Shown piece after piece: positions 8,445-17,803 of a stretch of DNA of 50,796 bases (position 1 is its first letter; each line of letters opens with the position of its first letter). The stretch covers positions 1 through 50,796 of the forward strand of contig JAJTDP010000005.1 in NCBI GenBank assembly GCA_021300455.1, read 5' to 3'. The position numbers were made by a program, and so were the translations under genes. Under the pieces are notes generated by a model, which ran no database searches, was not told where the DNA came from, and saw only the letters and a program-made list of their open reading frames with translations. Source of the stretch: Sediminibacterium sp. (GTDB taxonomy: Bacteria; Bacteroidota; Bacteroidia; Chitinophagales; Chitinophagaceae).

Positions 8445-9713
8445 ATGATTACAAGATTGAAGAAATTGACCTTTAAATTGCCCTTGGTATTAATAGCTAT
8501 TATACTAGGTTCTATTAGTATTTTATCATTCAAGCCTCCTAAATTTCGTTCCGACCCATATATGGTTCAGATACCTGGAGGTTCCTTTTATATGGGACCA
8601 AGTGATGAGCAGGTGGATATGGCCATGGTCAATAGAAAAAAATTAGTGTCCATTACTGGTTTTTGGATGGACCGTACAGAGGTGACAAATCAGCAATATC
8701 GCAAATTTGTAAAATATGTATCTGATTCTCTTAAATACTTGGCAGTGTATGCGGGTGGTGTGAATCAAACAGAAGATACAGTGAAAGTAGATTGGAATAG
8801 AGCGCTTCGCATTAACACTAGCAGCAAGGCGGTTATAGAAAAATTAAATGAACTTTTATTAAGCCCTGATAATCGTATTCAAGGTAAAATTGAAATAGAT
8901 CCTACTAAATTAATCTACAGGTATTCTTATGTGGATTTAAGAGCAGCTGCTAAAACATCTAAAGGATTAGAGCAACCCTTAAGTAATTTTTTAGTATCTA
9001 AAACAGAAGCCGTTTATCCTGATTCACTGGTATGGATGAGAGATTTCTCTTATTCTTATAACGAACCTTTTACGCGTTTATACTTTTCACATCCTTCTTA
9101 TAATGAATATCCGGTGGTAGGTGTTACTTGGAAGCAAGCTATTGCTTTCTGTCATTGGAGAACCAATAACAGTAATTTTTATTTAGATAAGGGTAATAAG
9201 AAAGACGAAAAAATTGATGGTATATACCGTTTACCTACAGAAGCAGAGTGGGAATATGCTGCAAGAGGTAATTCTAAAACGAATAATATGTATCCATGGG
9301 GTTCTCCTTATACAAGAACTAAAGAAGGACGTTTGTTAGCCAATTTTAAACCAGGTAGAGGAGATTATTTTGGATCAGATGCGAAGAATGATAACATTTA
9401 TACAAGTAAGGTTCAATCTTATCCAGAAAACGGTTATAAATTATATGATATGGCAGGCAATGTTGCTGAATGGACTAGCTCTGTATATTATGAGGGTGGC
9501 TATAATTTTATGGGAGATTTTAGCCCAGATTTACAATACAATGCAAAAGACGAGGATCCAACTTCAATGAAAAGAAAAGTGGTAAGAGGAGGTTCTTGGA
9601 AAGATATTGCTTACAATATTCAAGTAAGTACTAGAAATTATGAATACCAAGACACAGCCAAATCTTATATTGGATTTAGATGTGTATTGTCGATGGCTCC
9701 AAGAATTAATTAA
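8445..9713 (+). CDS. gldK: GldK, type IX secretion/gliding motility SUMF1-fold protein
   Basis: Outer-membrane-associated ring component of the type IX secretion system, partner of GldN. After an N-terminal hydrophobic segment (about residues 12-30) the formylglycine-generating/SUMF1-like domain begins at 'VQIPGGSFYMG' and ends with 'VRGGSWKDIAYNIQVSTRNY' and 'YIGFRCV'; 'RLPTEAEWEYAARG' is the core family motif. Unlike the lipoprotein GldK of Flavobacterium johnsoniae or PorK of Porphyromonas, no lipobox cysteine follows the hydrophobic segment, so anchoring may differ. A stop codon sits one codon before the start region, which excludes an upstream extension. First gene of gldKLMN; the 146-bp upstream gap is very AT-rich and shows no clear promoter box to me. 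Confidence 0.93.
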   Translation: MITRLKKLTFKLPLVLIAIILGSISILSFKPPKFRSDPYMVQIPGGSFYMGPSDEQVDMAMVNRKKLVSITGFWMDRTEVTNQQYRKFVKYVSDSLKYLAVYAGGVNQTEDTVKVDWNRALRINTSSKAVIEKLNELLLSPDNRIQGKIEIDPTKLIYRYSYVDLRAAAKTSKGLEQPLSNFLVSKTEAVYPDSLVWMRDFSYSYNEPFTRLYFSHPSYNEYPVVGVTWKQAIAFCHWRTNNSNFYLDKGNKKDEKIDGIYRLPTEAEWEYAARGNSKTNNMYPWGSPYTRTKEGRLLANFKPGRGDYFGSDAKNDNIYTSKVQSYPENGYKLYDMAGNVAEWTSSVYYEGGYNFMGDFSPDLQYNAKDEDPTSMKRKVVRGGSWKDIAYNIQVSTRNYEYQDTAKSYIGFRCVLSMAPRIN

Positions 9714-9762
9714 TTATTATTTCGAATTAAATAGTATCATATAAAATTTATAAATTTTTCAA

Positions 9763-10446
9763 ATGTCAAATTCTATTTCGCCCAAAACCAATAAGATCGT
9801 TAACGTAGTTTTCTCTTTAGGAGCTGCGGTAGTTATTATAGCTACATTGGCAAAAATCTTACATCTAGCATGGGCCGATTATGCTTTAATACTGGGCTTC
9901 ATCACAGAGGCTGTGATTTTTACCATTTATGCATTCTTACCACCACCAGAAGTGGGAGATTCAACGCATGCTCCACAAGCAGGTGCGGTAGATTCAGTGA
10001 TGGCACATTTGGAAGCGGCTAAATTAGATGGGGCTGCTTTTGAAAAATTAAGTACCAGTTTTCAACGCTTGAATGATACTGCCATGTACTTGGGTGATTT
10101 AGCAGATATGTCAAAAGCAAGTAAAGACTTTACAAATAATACAAAGGATGCAGCTATTGCATTAGGTTCTATCAAGGATTCAGTGGGTTCGGTTTCAAAT
10201 AATTTAGGCAGTTTTGCATTGGCTACTGACGGTGTTAAAAATTTAAATGATCAGTTTGCGATGATGAGTAAAAGCATGGAAGCCATGAATACCTATTACA
10301 CTAAGTTAGCGGAAGCTTCTAATGCTATGTCAAGTTCTGCGCAAGATGCGATTAGAGCAAAAGAACAAATTGCATTACTAGCCGACAATCTTACTCAATT
10401 AAACAAAGTGTATGGCAATATGATTGTTGCGATGCAAGGACGTTAA
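9763..10446 (+). CDS. gldL: GldL, inner-membrane motor component of type IX secretion
   Basis: 227-aa inner membrane protein that, with GldM, forms the proton-driven motor powering type IX secretion and gliding. Two hydrophobic helices close together (about residues 14-32 and 38-58) are followed by a long cytoplasmic helical region. The second helix contains a glutamate in 'GFITEAVIFTIYAF', matching the conserved membrane-embedded acidic residue thought to take part in proton coupling. Typical GldL length. It ends 40 bp before gldM and shares the operon. Confidence 0.93.
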   Translation: MSNSISPKTNKIVNVVFSLGAAVVIIATLAKILHLAWADYALILGFITEAVIFTIYAFLPPPEVGDSTHAPQAGAVDSVMAHLEAAKLDGAAFEKLSTSFQRLNDTAMYLGDLADMSKASKDFTNNTKDAAIALGSIKDSVGSVSNNLGSFALATDGVKNLNDQFAMMSKSMEAMNTYYTKLAEASNAMSSSAQDAIRAKEQIALLADNLTQLNKVYGNMIVAMQGR

Positions 10447-10486
10447 TTTAATTATTCAAATTTTCATTTTTTAAAATCTAGTATAC

Positions 10487-11762
10487 ATGTCATTACCTAA
10501 GGAGCCAAGGCAGAAGATGATTAACATTATGTATATAGTGTTAACTGCGCTAAGAAGAATATAAGGAAGATGATTTAGATGCTACTACAAGAATATTATT
10601 AAACAGTAAATCGGGAGAATCAAAAGGCAAGGATTTATATAATAAGTTAGTTCAGTTTAAAGCCGATTTAGCGGCCATTGATCCCATTATTGCAAAAGAA
10701 GTGATTCCTAATTTACCCTTAGACTTATCTATACCAAGCACTACAAGTATTGCAGGTAAAGACGATTGGGCATATGCTTATTTTCACATGACGCCAACTG
10801 TTGCGGCCATTACTATATTAACTAAGTTTCAAAATGATATTCGTAATAGTGAAGCACAGGTAGCAGAATTTTGCCATAAAGAAATTGGAGAAGTAGAATT
10901 AATATATGATCAGTTCAATGCCTTTGCGGCCTCTAATTCTCAATACTTAATGCAAGGGGAAGAATTAGTGATTACAGCAGGGGTGGGTGCATTTAGTAGT
11001 GCAGCCAAGCCCTCTATTTCAATTGATGGCGTGAACTTACCTATTACCGTAGATGGTTCTGCAATTTATAAATCAACAGCTGGGGCACCGGGTATGAATT
11101 CGAAAAGAGTACGTATTTCTTTTTTAAAGCCTAATGGAGAAACGGCTATCGTAGAAAAGGATGTAAGATTTACAGTGGGTACACCCTCAGGCTTGGTGGT
11201 GTCAACAGATAAAACAAGAGTATTTTATAAAGGTTTAGATAATCCATTAAGTGTAACAGGTGGTGGCGGTGCTGAAAAAATAAATGTAACAGTAGAAGGA
11301 ACCGGTGCTACAGTAAGTAAAGCAGGGGCTGGACAATACATTGTAAAGTGTACCCAACTTGGAAATGTAATGGTGAATGTGAATGATGGTAAATTATCTC
11401 AAAAAATTAATATACCTGTCAAGCGTGTTCCAGATCCTATTGCCATTATTGGTGGAAGTGCAGGTGGTAATATGACTGCCAATAAATTTAGAGTGCAACA
11501 AGGGGTGATTGCCGATTTAAGAGACTTCGTATTCGAGGGCATTAAATTCAATGTAGTTTCTTTTATAGTTATTGCTACAGGAAAAGGTTTTGATGAACCA
11601 GAAGTGGCGGAAGTGAATGGAGCGGCTTTTGCAAACGGGGCAAAGGATTTAGTAAGAAGATGTCAGCCAGGTACCACGGTGACTATTGGTGAAATTAAAG
11701 TAACAGAGCCAGGAGGGGGCACAAGAAAATTAGATCAAACGATTACTTTTATCTTGCAATAA
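10487..11762 (+). pseudogene. gldM: gldM broken by an internal deletion with frameshift
   Basis: GldM is the inner-membrane-anchored periplasmic shaft that couples the GldL motor to the GldK/N ring. The gene starts with the canonical N-terminus at 10487 ('MSLPKEPRQKMINIMYIVL', then 'TAL'), then shifts frame and stops at 10562-10564. The rest of the protein resumes in a different frame from 10554 ('EEYKEDDLDATTRILL') and runs for about 402 residues to 11762, including the C-terminal GldM domains. Joined, the two parts give about 424 residues against about 510-520 for the family. Roughly 90-100 residues are therefore missing, covering the second half of the transmembrane helix and the start of the first periplasmic domain. 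A GTG at 10701 could start a fragment, but it would lack any signal or anchor. A real lesion would abolish type IX secretion; an assembly misjoin is equally possible. Confidence 0.87.
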
Positions 11763-11792
11763 AATTGTAAAAAAAGTAGAAAAATATAAGAC

Positions 11793-12848
11793 ATGAAAAA
11801 ATTAATATTCCATACTTTGTATTTAGTGCTTGCACTAATCATAGTCAATAGCGCTGAAGCGCAGTTTAACTATAAGAAAAAAGCAGGTCCTGCTACCAAG
11901 GATACAGTGGCTGGCAAGCCTGTTGAAGTAGCGCCAGTGTCTGTTCCAGTGGTTTCAACTGTAGCCATTGATACCAATATAAAATCTACTAAAACAGTTG
12001 ACACTACCTTGGTGGGCGGTTTTAATGCGAATAACAGAAAAAGTTTAAGACCTAATTATGGTTTTTCTACAGAGAATAATACAAGAAAGGCAGTTCAGCA
12101 AAGAACACCAATGGCCTATGAGAACTTAAGAGAAGAAGATGCTTTATTTAGCGAGTTTGTTTGGGAAGAAATTGATGGCAGAGAAAAAATTAACCGACCT
12201 TTTATATACCAAGCTTATGATGATAGTGGAGACCAGCGCTTTTTCGCTCTTTTATTAAGAGCTATTGAAAAAGATGGGGTAGTGCCTTTTTCAGCGGAAG
12301 GGGGAGATGATCGTTTTACAAAACCATTGGGCGTTGACGAAGTAAATGCTATGTTAAAAGGTAGTTTAGATACGCAGTTGGTACAAAATATTAATAATCC
12401 CAATGTATTTGATACGAGTATTATTTATAACACTAAACTAGCACCGAATCCGGATTCTATTTATACATTCAGATTAAAAGAGCAATTCATTTTTGATAAT
12501 AGAACAAGCAGAATGTATTGCAGAATCATTGGTATTGCACCTGTGGCTACCATTGTCATTAATAATAAACCTATTAAGCGTACTTTATTTTGGATTTACT
12601 ATCCAGAATTAAGAGCAACGCTAGCCAAAAATGAAGTATATAATCCTAAGAATATTTCAAATAGAATTACTTGGGAGGAACTTTTTGAAAGCAGGTACTT
12701 CAATGGATATGTTGTAAAGTCTACACTTGACAATTACAATGATAAGATGTTGAATGCTTTGTATAAAGATCCTAATAAAAGATTGTTAGAAGGAGAGAAG
12801 ATCAGACAAAGAATCTTCGATTACGAGCAAGACAGATGGGTGTATTAA
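11793..12848 (+). CDS. gldN: GldN, periplasmic ring protein of type IX secretion
   Basis: 351-aa exported protein, partner of GldK in the periplasmic ring. A signal peptide is visible: positive 'MKK', a hydrophobic core to about residue 22, then 'AEAQ' as probable cleavage site. A low-complexity Pro/Val/Thr region (about 30-75) precedes the conserved domain, recognisable by 'DALFSEFVWEEIDGREKIN', the 'RIIGIAPVA' strand and 'WIYYPELRATLAKNEVYN', and ending with 'RQRIFDYEQDRWVY'. Intact and of normal length, last gene of the gld operon, 30 bp after gldM. It ends close to convergent uvrC with only a short T/C-rich gap. Confidence 0.92.
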   Translation: MKKLIFHTLYLVLALIIVNSAEAQFNYKKKAGPATKDTVAGKPVEVAPVSVPVVSTVAIDTNIKSTKTVDTTLVGGFNANNRKSLRPNYGFSTENNTRKAVQQRTPMAYENLREEDALFSEFVWEEIDGREKINRPFIYQAYDDSGDQRFFALLLRAIEKDGVVPFSAEGGDDRFTKPLGVDEVNAMLKGSLDTQLVQNINNPNVFDTSIIYNTKLAPNPDSIYTFRLKEQFIFDNRTSRMYCRIIGIAPVATIVINNKPIKRTLFWIYYPELRATLAKNEVYNPKNISNRITWEELFESRYFNGYVVKSTLDNYNDKMLNALYKDPNKRLLEGEKIRQRIFDYEQDRWVY

Positions 12849-12883
12849 TACGCGCTTATTTATCCTCTCTTATTTATCTTCTC

Positions 12884-14692
12884 TTATTCCTCTTCTCTTT
12901 TTTCAAAAGCGGCTTTTAAAATTTGCGCCTTACTCGGGCCTATAATTTCTGATAGCAATTCCAACTTTGCTTCTTTAATTTTTTGTACCGATTTAAAATA
13001 AATCAATAACAAGTCTTTGGTTTTAGGTCCAATGCCTTCAATTTGGTCCAAGCTATTTTCAAGCGCCCCTTTAGACCTCTTACTTCTATGAAACTGTATA
13101 CCAAAGCGGTGTACTTCATCTCTTATATTTCTAATGAGTCGGTGTGCATCGGACTGCCAGTTTAATTTCAGGGAGTCCTTGTCTCCTACAAAGAAAATTT
13201 CTTCTAAATTTTTAGCAAGTCCAACAGTGGTGACTTGTTGTTGAATACCTAGCTCCGTTAAAGCCTCAATAGCAGCGTTTAACTGACCCTTGCCACCATC
13301 AATAATTATCAATTGAGGAACTGCCTGCTGTTTTGCAAGTACCGATTTATACCTTCTATACACCGATTCCTTCATGCTGGCAAAATCATTAATACCCACC
13401 ACTGTTTTAATATTAAACTTACGGTAGTCCGATTTACTAGGCTGTCCATTTTTAAAACAAACCATGGCCGACACAGGGAAGGCGCCTTGTATATTGGAGT
13501 TATCAAAACATTCTATATGCACAGGTATAGCACCCAAATGTAGTTGGTCTTTCAGTTCTTGTAAAACGCTATCATCCTTGATAGGGTTCACTTGTACTAA
13601 CTTTTGTTTATACTCCCAATCTTTTAAAGCGTAGTCGGCATTTTTTTGAGACAGGGCTAAAAGCTGTTCTTTATCTCCTTGAAAGGGAATCGTATATTTT
13701 ACACCTGGTATTGAATCTTCTAATTCAATAGGTAAAATAATTTCTTTGGCATCAGAGCTAAGATTTGTTCTGAAATAATGAATGGCAAAAGACAATATTG
13801 TTTCTTTATTTTCTTCTAGCGGCACTGTTAAGGGCAAAATATGTGTTTGTATAATTCTACCTTCTTGCACCATTAAATAACTTACATAGGCCTGGTCTTC
13901 TTTATGTGCAATACTAAATACATCCATGGGGTGTTGATGTTTTGTATACACTACCGATTTTGTTTGGTAGCTTTCTAGTTCTTCTATTTTTCTTTTGGTA
14001 AATCCTGCTTTTTCAAATTGCATCGCTGCGGCCTGCTCTTGCATTTTAGTTTGCAATGTTTGAATAACAGGTTTGATATTCCCCTTTAATAAATTTTGTA
14101 CCTGCTCTATCGATTTATTATAATTAGTTTCCGACTGAAAATTTTGACAAGGCCCCAAGCAGTTACCAATATGATATTCTAAACAAACTTTAAACTTACC
14201 TAGTTCAATATTTTTTTTAGTAAGCGGAAGGGTGCAGGTTCTTAAGGGAATGGTTCGTTTAATATGATTCATTAATTCTCTTACCGCAAGTGGATGCGTA
14301 AAAGGACCTATATAAGTAGAGCCATCTTTAATTTTTCTTCTTGTAATATACACCCTAGGGAAGGACTCATTTTTTATTATAATATAAGGATAGGTTTTAT
14401 CGTCCTTTAAATTAATATTATACTTTGGCTGGTAGTTTTTAATGAGTTCATTTTCCAGTATAAAGGCATCGTGCTCCGAATTCACAATGGTAAATTGGAT
14501 ATCCTTAATTTTTTCAACCAGTTCAATTGTCTTTTGATTTTCTTGGGTGGCTAAGAAATAGGAACTCACCCTTTTTCTTAGGTTTTTAGCCTTCCCTACA
14601 TATAATAAAGAGCCCTTTCCATCAAAATATTGATAGATCCCCGGTTCATGGGGAATACTTGACTGAATTTCCTTAAACTGCTCTTTTTCCAT
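12884..14692 (-). CDS. uvrC: Excinuclease ABC subunit C
   Basis: Nuclease of nucleotide excision repair that makes both incisions around a UvrB-marked lesion. Domains in order: GIY-YIG nuclease at the N-terminus ('PGIYQYFDG', 'LLYVGKAKNLRKRV'), the Cys-rich cluster region ('LRTCTLPL', 'KVCLEYHIGNCLGPCQ'), a UVR motif around residues 200-235, the RNase H-like 3' nuclease domain ('IECFDNSNIQG', 'IIDGGKGQLNAA', 'DEVHRFGI') and C-terminal helix-hairpin-helix ('LDQIEGIGPKTKDLLL'). 602 aa is normal. It starts 28 bp after the ABC exporter gene but has a promoter box of its own. Confidence 0.95.
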   Translation of the reverse strand: MEKEQFKEIQSSIPHEPGIYQYFDGKGSLLYVGKAKNLRKRVSSYFLATQENQKTIELVEKIKDIQFTIVNSEHDAFILENELIKNYQPKYNINLKDDKTYPYIIIKNESFPRVYITRRKIKDGSTYIGPFTHPLAVRELMNHIKRTIPLRTCTLPLTKKNIELGKFKVCLEYHIGNCLGPCQNFQSETNYNKSIEQVQNLLKGNIKPVIQTLQTKMQEQAAAMQFEKAGFTKRKIEELESYQTKSVVYTKHQHPMDVFSIAHKEDQAYVSYLMVQEGRIIQTHILPLTVPLEENKETILSFAIHYFRTNLSSDAKEIILPIELEDSIPGVKYTIPFQGDKEQLLALSQKNADYALKDWEYKQKLVQVNPIKDDSVLQELKDQLHLGAIPVHIECFDNSNIQGAFPVSAMVCFKNGQPSKSDYRKFNIKTVVGINDFASMKESVYRRYKSVLAKQQAVPQLIIIDGGKGQLNAAIEALTELGIQQQVTTVGLAKNLEEIFFVGDKDSLKLNWQSDAHRLIRNIRDEVHRFGIQFHRSKRSKGALENSLDQIEGIGPKTKDLLLIYFKSVQKIKEAKLELLSEIIGPSKAQILKAAFEKREEE

Positions 14693-14708
14693 ATAGCCGC
14701 TGTGATCG

Positions 14709-14716
14709 CAAAAATA
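14709..14716 (-). promoter_or_regulatory. -7 box for uvrC (TATTTTTG on the minus strand)
   Basis: Full TAnnTTTG match on the minus strand in the 28-bp gap between the ABC exporter and uvrC. It predicts a start about 12 nt before the uvrC ATG, so uvrC may be expressed independently of the exporter. No -33 element at the right spacing. Confidence 0.4.
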
Positions 14717-14720
14717 CTAT

Positions 14721-16490
14721 CTAATTTGCCATTCTTCTTTCACCAATTTGTTGTCTCCACATGGCGTAGTACAAGCCTTTTTCCAATAATAATGAATCGT
14801 GGGTTCCTTTTTCAATCACTTGACCTTTCTCCAATACATAAATTCTAGTCGCATGAATAATGGTAGATAACCTATGCGCAATCATAATGGTAATTTGTTC
14901 TCTTTCAGCAGACAGTTGTCTGATGGTAACGGTAATAGATTCTTCTGTGATACTATCTAAAGAAGAAGTGGCCTCATCAAATATTAATAAATGAGGATGT
15001 CTTAATAAGGCCCTCGCTATAGACAATCTTTGTTTTTCTCCACCACTTAATTTTAAACCACCTTCTCCAATTAAGGTAGCTAGTCCATTACCACCCTTGT
15101 CTAAAATATTGGAACAGCTTGCCTTGGTAAGTGCCAATAACATATCTTCTTCTGTAGCATTAGGTGCCACAAAGGCTAGGTTTTCTTTAATAGTACCTGC
15201 AAATAATTGTGTGTCCTGGGTAACAAAACTAATTTGATTGCGAAGCCCAGTCATGTCTATATTATTTGAGTCTACATCGTTGACTAAAATTTGCCCTTCT
15301 TGTGGTTGATACAATCCTACTAATAATTTTACCAAGGTACTTTTGCCTGCCCCTGAAGGTCCCACAAAGGCAACGGTTTCGCCCTTCTTTGCTTCAAAAC
15401 TAATATTATCAATGGCTTTAAAATTAGCCGTTTGATGTTGAAAGCCCACTTGGTTGAATGCTAAGTGTTGAATATCTCCAATAGCGGTAGGGTTGCTAGG
15501 CGTTTGGTCGATAGGCTTTTTCATCAAGGCATCGAAATTATTTAAAGAAGCTTCTGTTTCTCTATAACTTAAAATAATACTTCCAATTTCTTGAAGTGGT
15601 CCAAATATAAAAAAGCTATAAAACTGCAAAGAGATTAACTGACCCACAGTTAAAATTTCTTTGAAAATGAGCCACATTAAAGTAAAAGTAATCACCTGTC
15701 TTAAAAAGTTCACCATGGTGCCTTGGATAAAACTTAAGGAACGTACATTTTTTACTTTCTTTAATTCGAGTGCTAAAATTTTATAAGTATTATTATTTAA
15801 TCTTTGAATTTCTTGTGTGGTTAAACCCAAGCTTTTAATTAATTCAATATTGCGTAAACTTTCAGTAGTGGTACCTGCTAATGAGGTAGTTTCTTTCACA
15901 ATATTTTTTTGAATCACTTTAATTTGCTTGCTTAACAAATTGGTAACATAGGCAATCAAGCTGGCACCTCCGATGTAAATTGGAATAATAGACCAATGTA
16001 ATCTGGTGGCATAAATAGAAACAAAAATGACACTTACAATGATGCCAAATAATACATTCACGACATAGCTAATAAACTTTTCGCAATCGGCTCTTGCCTT
16101 GGTTAAAATAGATAAGGTCTCACCACTTCTTTGATCTTCAAAAGCTTGATAGGGAAGTTGCATCGAATGCTTTAAGCCATCTGTAAACAAGGCGGCACCA
16201 AATTTTTGAATAATTACATTCACTGTATAGTCTTGGAAAGCCTTGGCTATCCTACTTATCATGGCAGTGCCTACTAATAATAACAACATATTGCTAACGC
16301 CCCCTAAAAAATCGGACTGTGATCTTTTATGACCTGTTGCATCCACAATAGGATTTTTGGCAAATTCGTCAATAAGTTTACCAAAAATCATAGGGTCGAA
16401 TAAAGAAAAAGTTTGGTTAATACCCGCTAATATAAAGGCTAGTAAAACAAGGCTTCTAAAGGGTTTAATATATTGGAATAAAATCTTCAT
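14721..16490 (-). CDS. ABC exporter, fused membrane and ATPase domains (MsbA/MDR type)
   Basis: 589-aa half-transporter that would work as a homodimer in the inner membrane. The N-terminal half (about residues 10-320) has the hydrophobic segments of a type IV (exporter) ABC membrane domain; the C-terminal ATPase has Walker A 'GPSGAGKST' (about 376-384), Q-loop 'SFVTQDTQLF', signature 'LSGGEKQRLSIARAL', Walker B 'HLLIFDEATSSLD' and the switch histidine in 'IMIAHRLSTI'. All catalytic residues are present. The substrate cannot be told from sequence; lipid or drug export is common in this class. Upstream gene of uvrC; own promoter at 16513-16546. Confidence 0.9.
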   Translation of the reverse strand: MKILFQYIKPFRSLVLLAFILAGINQTFSLFDPMIFGKLIDEFAKNPIVDATGHKRSQSDFLGGVSNMLLLLVGTAMISRIAKAFQDYTVNVIIQKFGAALFTDGLKHSMQLPYQAFEDQRSGETLSILTKARADCEKFISYVVNVLFGIIVSVIFVSIYATRLHWSIIPIYIGGASLIAYVTNLLSKQIKVIQKNIVKETTSLAGTTTESLRNIELIKSLGLTTQEIQRLNNNTYKILALELKKVKNVRSLSFIQGTMVNFLRQVITFTLMWLIFKEILTVGQLISLQFYSFFIFGPLQEIGSIILSYRETEASLNNFDALMKKPIDQTPSNPTAIGDIQHLAFNQVGFQHQTANFKAIDNISFEAKKGETVAFVGPSGAGKSTLVKLLVGLYQPQEGQILVNDVDSNNIDMTGLRNQISFVTQDTQLFAGTIKENLAFVAPNATEEDMLLALTKASCSNILDKGGNGLATLIGEGGLKLSGGEKQRLSIARALLRHPHLLIFDEATSSLDSITEESITVTIRQLSAEREQITIMIAHRLSTIIHATRIYVLEKGQVIEKGTHDSLLLEKGLYYAMWRQQIGERRMAN

Positions 16491-16512
16491 AATGGGCTAT
16501 CTATTAAGTGGA

Positions 16513-16546
16513 CAAAGGTAATAAATATAGGTGGCTTTTAGCCAAA
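16513..16546 (-). promoter_or_regulatory. Promoter of the ABC exporter/uvrC unit
   Basis: Minus strand carries a full -7 box TACCTTTG (16513-16520) and a -33 TTTG (16543-16546) separated by 22 bp, slightly longer than the usual 19-21. Transcription would begin around 16508, about 17 nt before the start codon. Confidence 0.5.
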
Positions 16547-16584
16547 AGACGGGCTTATCCACCTGCTGTTGAAAACTGCAGCAG
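16529..16584. other. Two adjoining inverted repeats in the exporter/ykuK intergenic gap
   Basis: AGGTGG (16529-16534) pairs with CCACCT (16559-16564), and CTGCTG (16563-16568) pairs with CAGCAG (16579-16584). They are side by side in a 181-bp gap between divergent genes and overlap the -33 of the exporter promoter. They could be an operator or part of a leader; I see no U-run, so they are not terminators. Confidence 0.3.
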
Positions 16585-16671
16585 CTCGTAAAAGGGGCAT
16601 TCAAATCTAATATCCTAATTTAGGGTACTGATTGAGGCACCTCATTCTATAGAACCTTTAAAATTGAATCT

Positions 16672-17145
16672 ATGTTATGGAGAAAATTTAATGGAGAAAA
16701 AATAGTACTTCCAATTAAAGAGGCTGTCAAACAAGCTATCATTACTGAGTCCGAAAAGAAGACAAAATTAAAAGTTTGTATTGGGACAGATAGTCAAGTA
16801 AAAGCCAATATTACAGAATTTGCGACAGTGATTGTTTTTTTAAGAGAACATAATGGAGGTTTTATGTATATCCATAATGATAAGAGTACGCAGAAATATC
16901 ATTTGAAAGAAAGAATGTTATTAGAAGTGGCTAAAAGTATTGAAATTGCTTATGAGCTATGTGATCTTTTTATTGAACATAATATTGAAATGGAAGTACA
17001 CGCCGACATTAATACCAATCCGCAATTTAAAAGCAATGATGCTTTGAAAGAGGCCATGGGTTATATATTAGGAATGGGCTTTGCATTTAAAGCAAAACCT
17101 GAAGCTTTTGCTAGTAGCTGCTGTGCAGACAAAGCAGTGAATTAA
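16672..17145 (+). CDS. YkuK-like (DUF458) RNase H-fold protein
   Basis: 157-aa cytoplasmic protein similar to Bacillus YkuK, whose family is predicted to adopt an RNase H-like fold. The landmark is 'KVCIGTDSQV' near residue 40, the position of the first acidic residue of the fold, with further acidic positions in 'EMEVHADINTNPQFKSND'. The C-terminus 'AFKAKPEAFASSCCADKAVN' fits the family. Function is not established; nuclease activity is only inferred from the fold. Single gene between a divergent ABC exporter and convergent engB. Confidence 0.8.
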   Translation: MLWRKFNGEKIVLPIKEAVKQAIITESEKKTKLKVCIGTDSQVKANITEFATVIVFLREHNGGFMYIHNDKSTQKYHLKERMLLEVAKSIEIAYELCDLFIEHNIEMEVHADINTNPQFKSNDALKEAMGYILGMGFAFKAKPEAFASSCCADKAVN

Positions 17146-17165
17146 AATTGAAATTACAAAGACTG

Positions 17166-17801
17166 CTAAAGACCTTCGGCGTCTAGTTTATTGTATTGGT
17201 TAATACAGGCTAATACCTCATCCACACCTGTTCTTTTCTCAGCACTTGTTACAAAACCTTGTGGTAAAAAAGGAAGTATTTCGTTGAGCTTCTCAAAAAA
17301 TGATTTTACATTTCTTGCCACCACACCTGGTTTTTCTTTGTCAGACTTAGTGAATATAATGGTGAAGGGAATTTCCCATTTGAATAATTGTTCAACAAAT
17401 TCTAAATCAATTTTTTGGGGAGCATGTCTGCTATCAATTAAAACAAAAACACGATTTAAGTTTTCTCTTTTTCTTAAATAGTTTTCAATCATTTGCTCCC
17501 ATCTTCTTCTACTAGTTTGCGACACTTTCGCAAATCCATAACCAGGTAAATCTACAATATACCACTTATCTTGTTTGCCCTTGGCAACACTATTGCTTGT
17601 AATTTCAAAATGGTTAATGAGCTGTGTCTTTCCAGGAGTACCCGAAGTTTTGGCTAAATTCTTTTGAAGACATAGCGCATTTATAATAGAAGACTTGCCC
17701 ACATTGCTTCTTCCAATAAAGGCATATTCTGGCGCTTTCAATGATGGGCATTGATCAAAACTAGGACTTGAAATTAAATAAGTAGCTTTTACAATTTTCA
17801 T
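17166..17801 (-). CDS. engB: Ribosome biogenesis GTPase EngB (YsxC/YihA)
   Basis: Small essential GTPase acting in late large-subunit assembly. G1 is 'GRSNVGKSS' (residues 30-38), G3 'DLPGYG', G4 'TKSDKEKPG' and G5 'VTSAEKRTG'. The 211-aa length is normal. It begins 2 bp after the haem-binding-domain gene, so the two are translated from one message. Confidence 0.95.
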   Translation of the reverse strand: MKIVKATYLISSPSFDQCPSLKAPEYAFIGRSNVGKSSIINALCLQKNLAKTSGTPGKTQLINHFEITSNSVAKGKQDKWYIVDLPGYGFAKVSQTSRRRWEQMIENYLRKRENLNRVFVLIDSRHAPQKIDLEFVEQLFKWEIPFTIIFTKSDKEKPGVVARNVKSFFEKLNEILPFLPQGFVTSAEKRTGVDEVLACINQYNKLDAEGL

Positions 17802-17803
17802 AC

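Noticed and set aside
10701..11762. Separate gene starting with GTG at 10701
   Set aside because: The protein is the body of GldM; homologous sequence continues upstream in the same frame to 10554, and there is no signal or anchor. Treated as part of the broken gldM.
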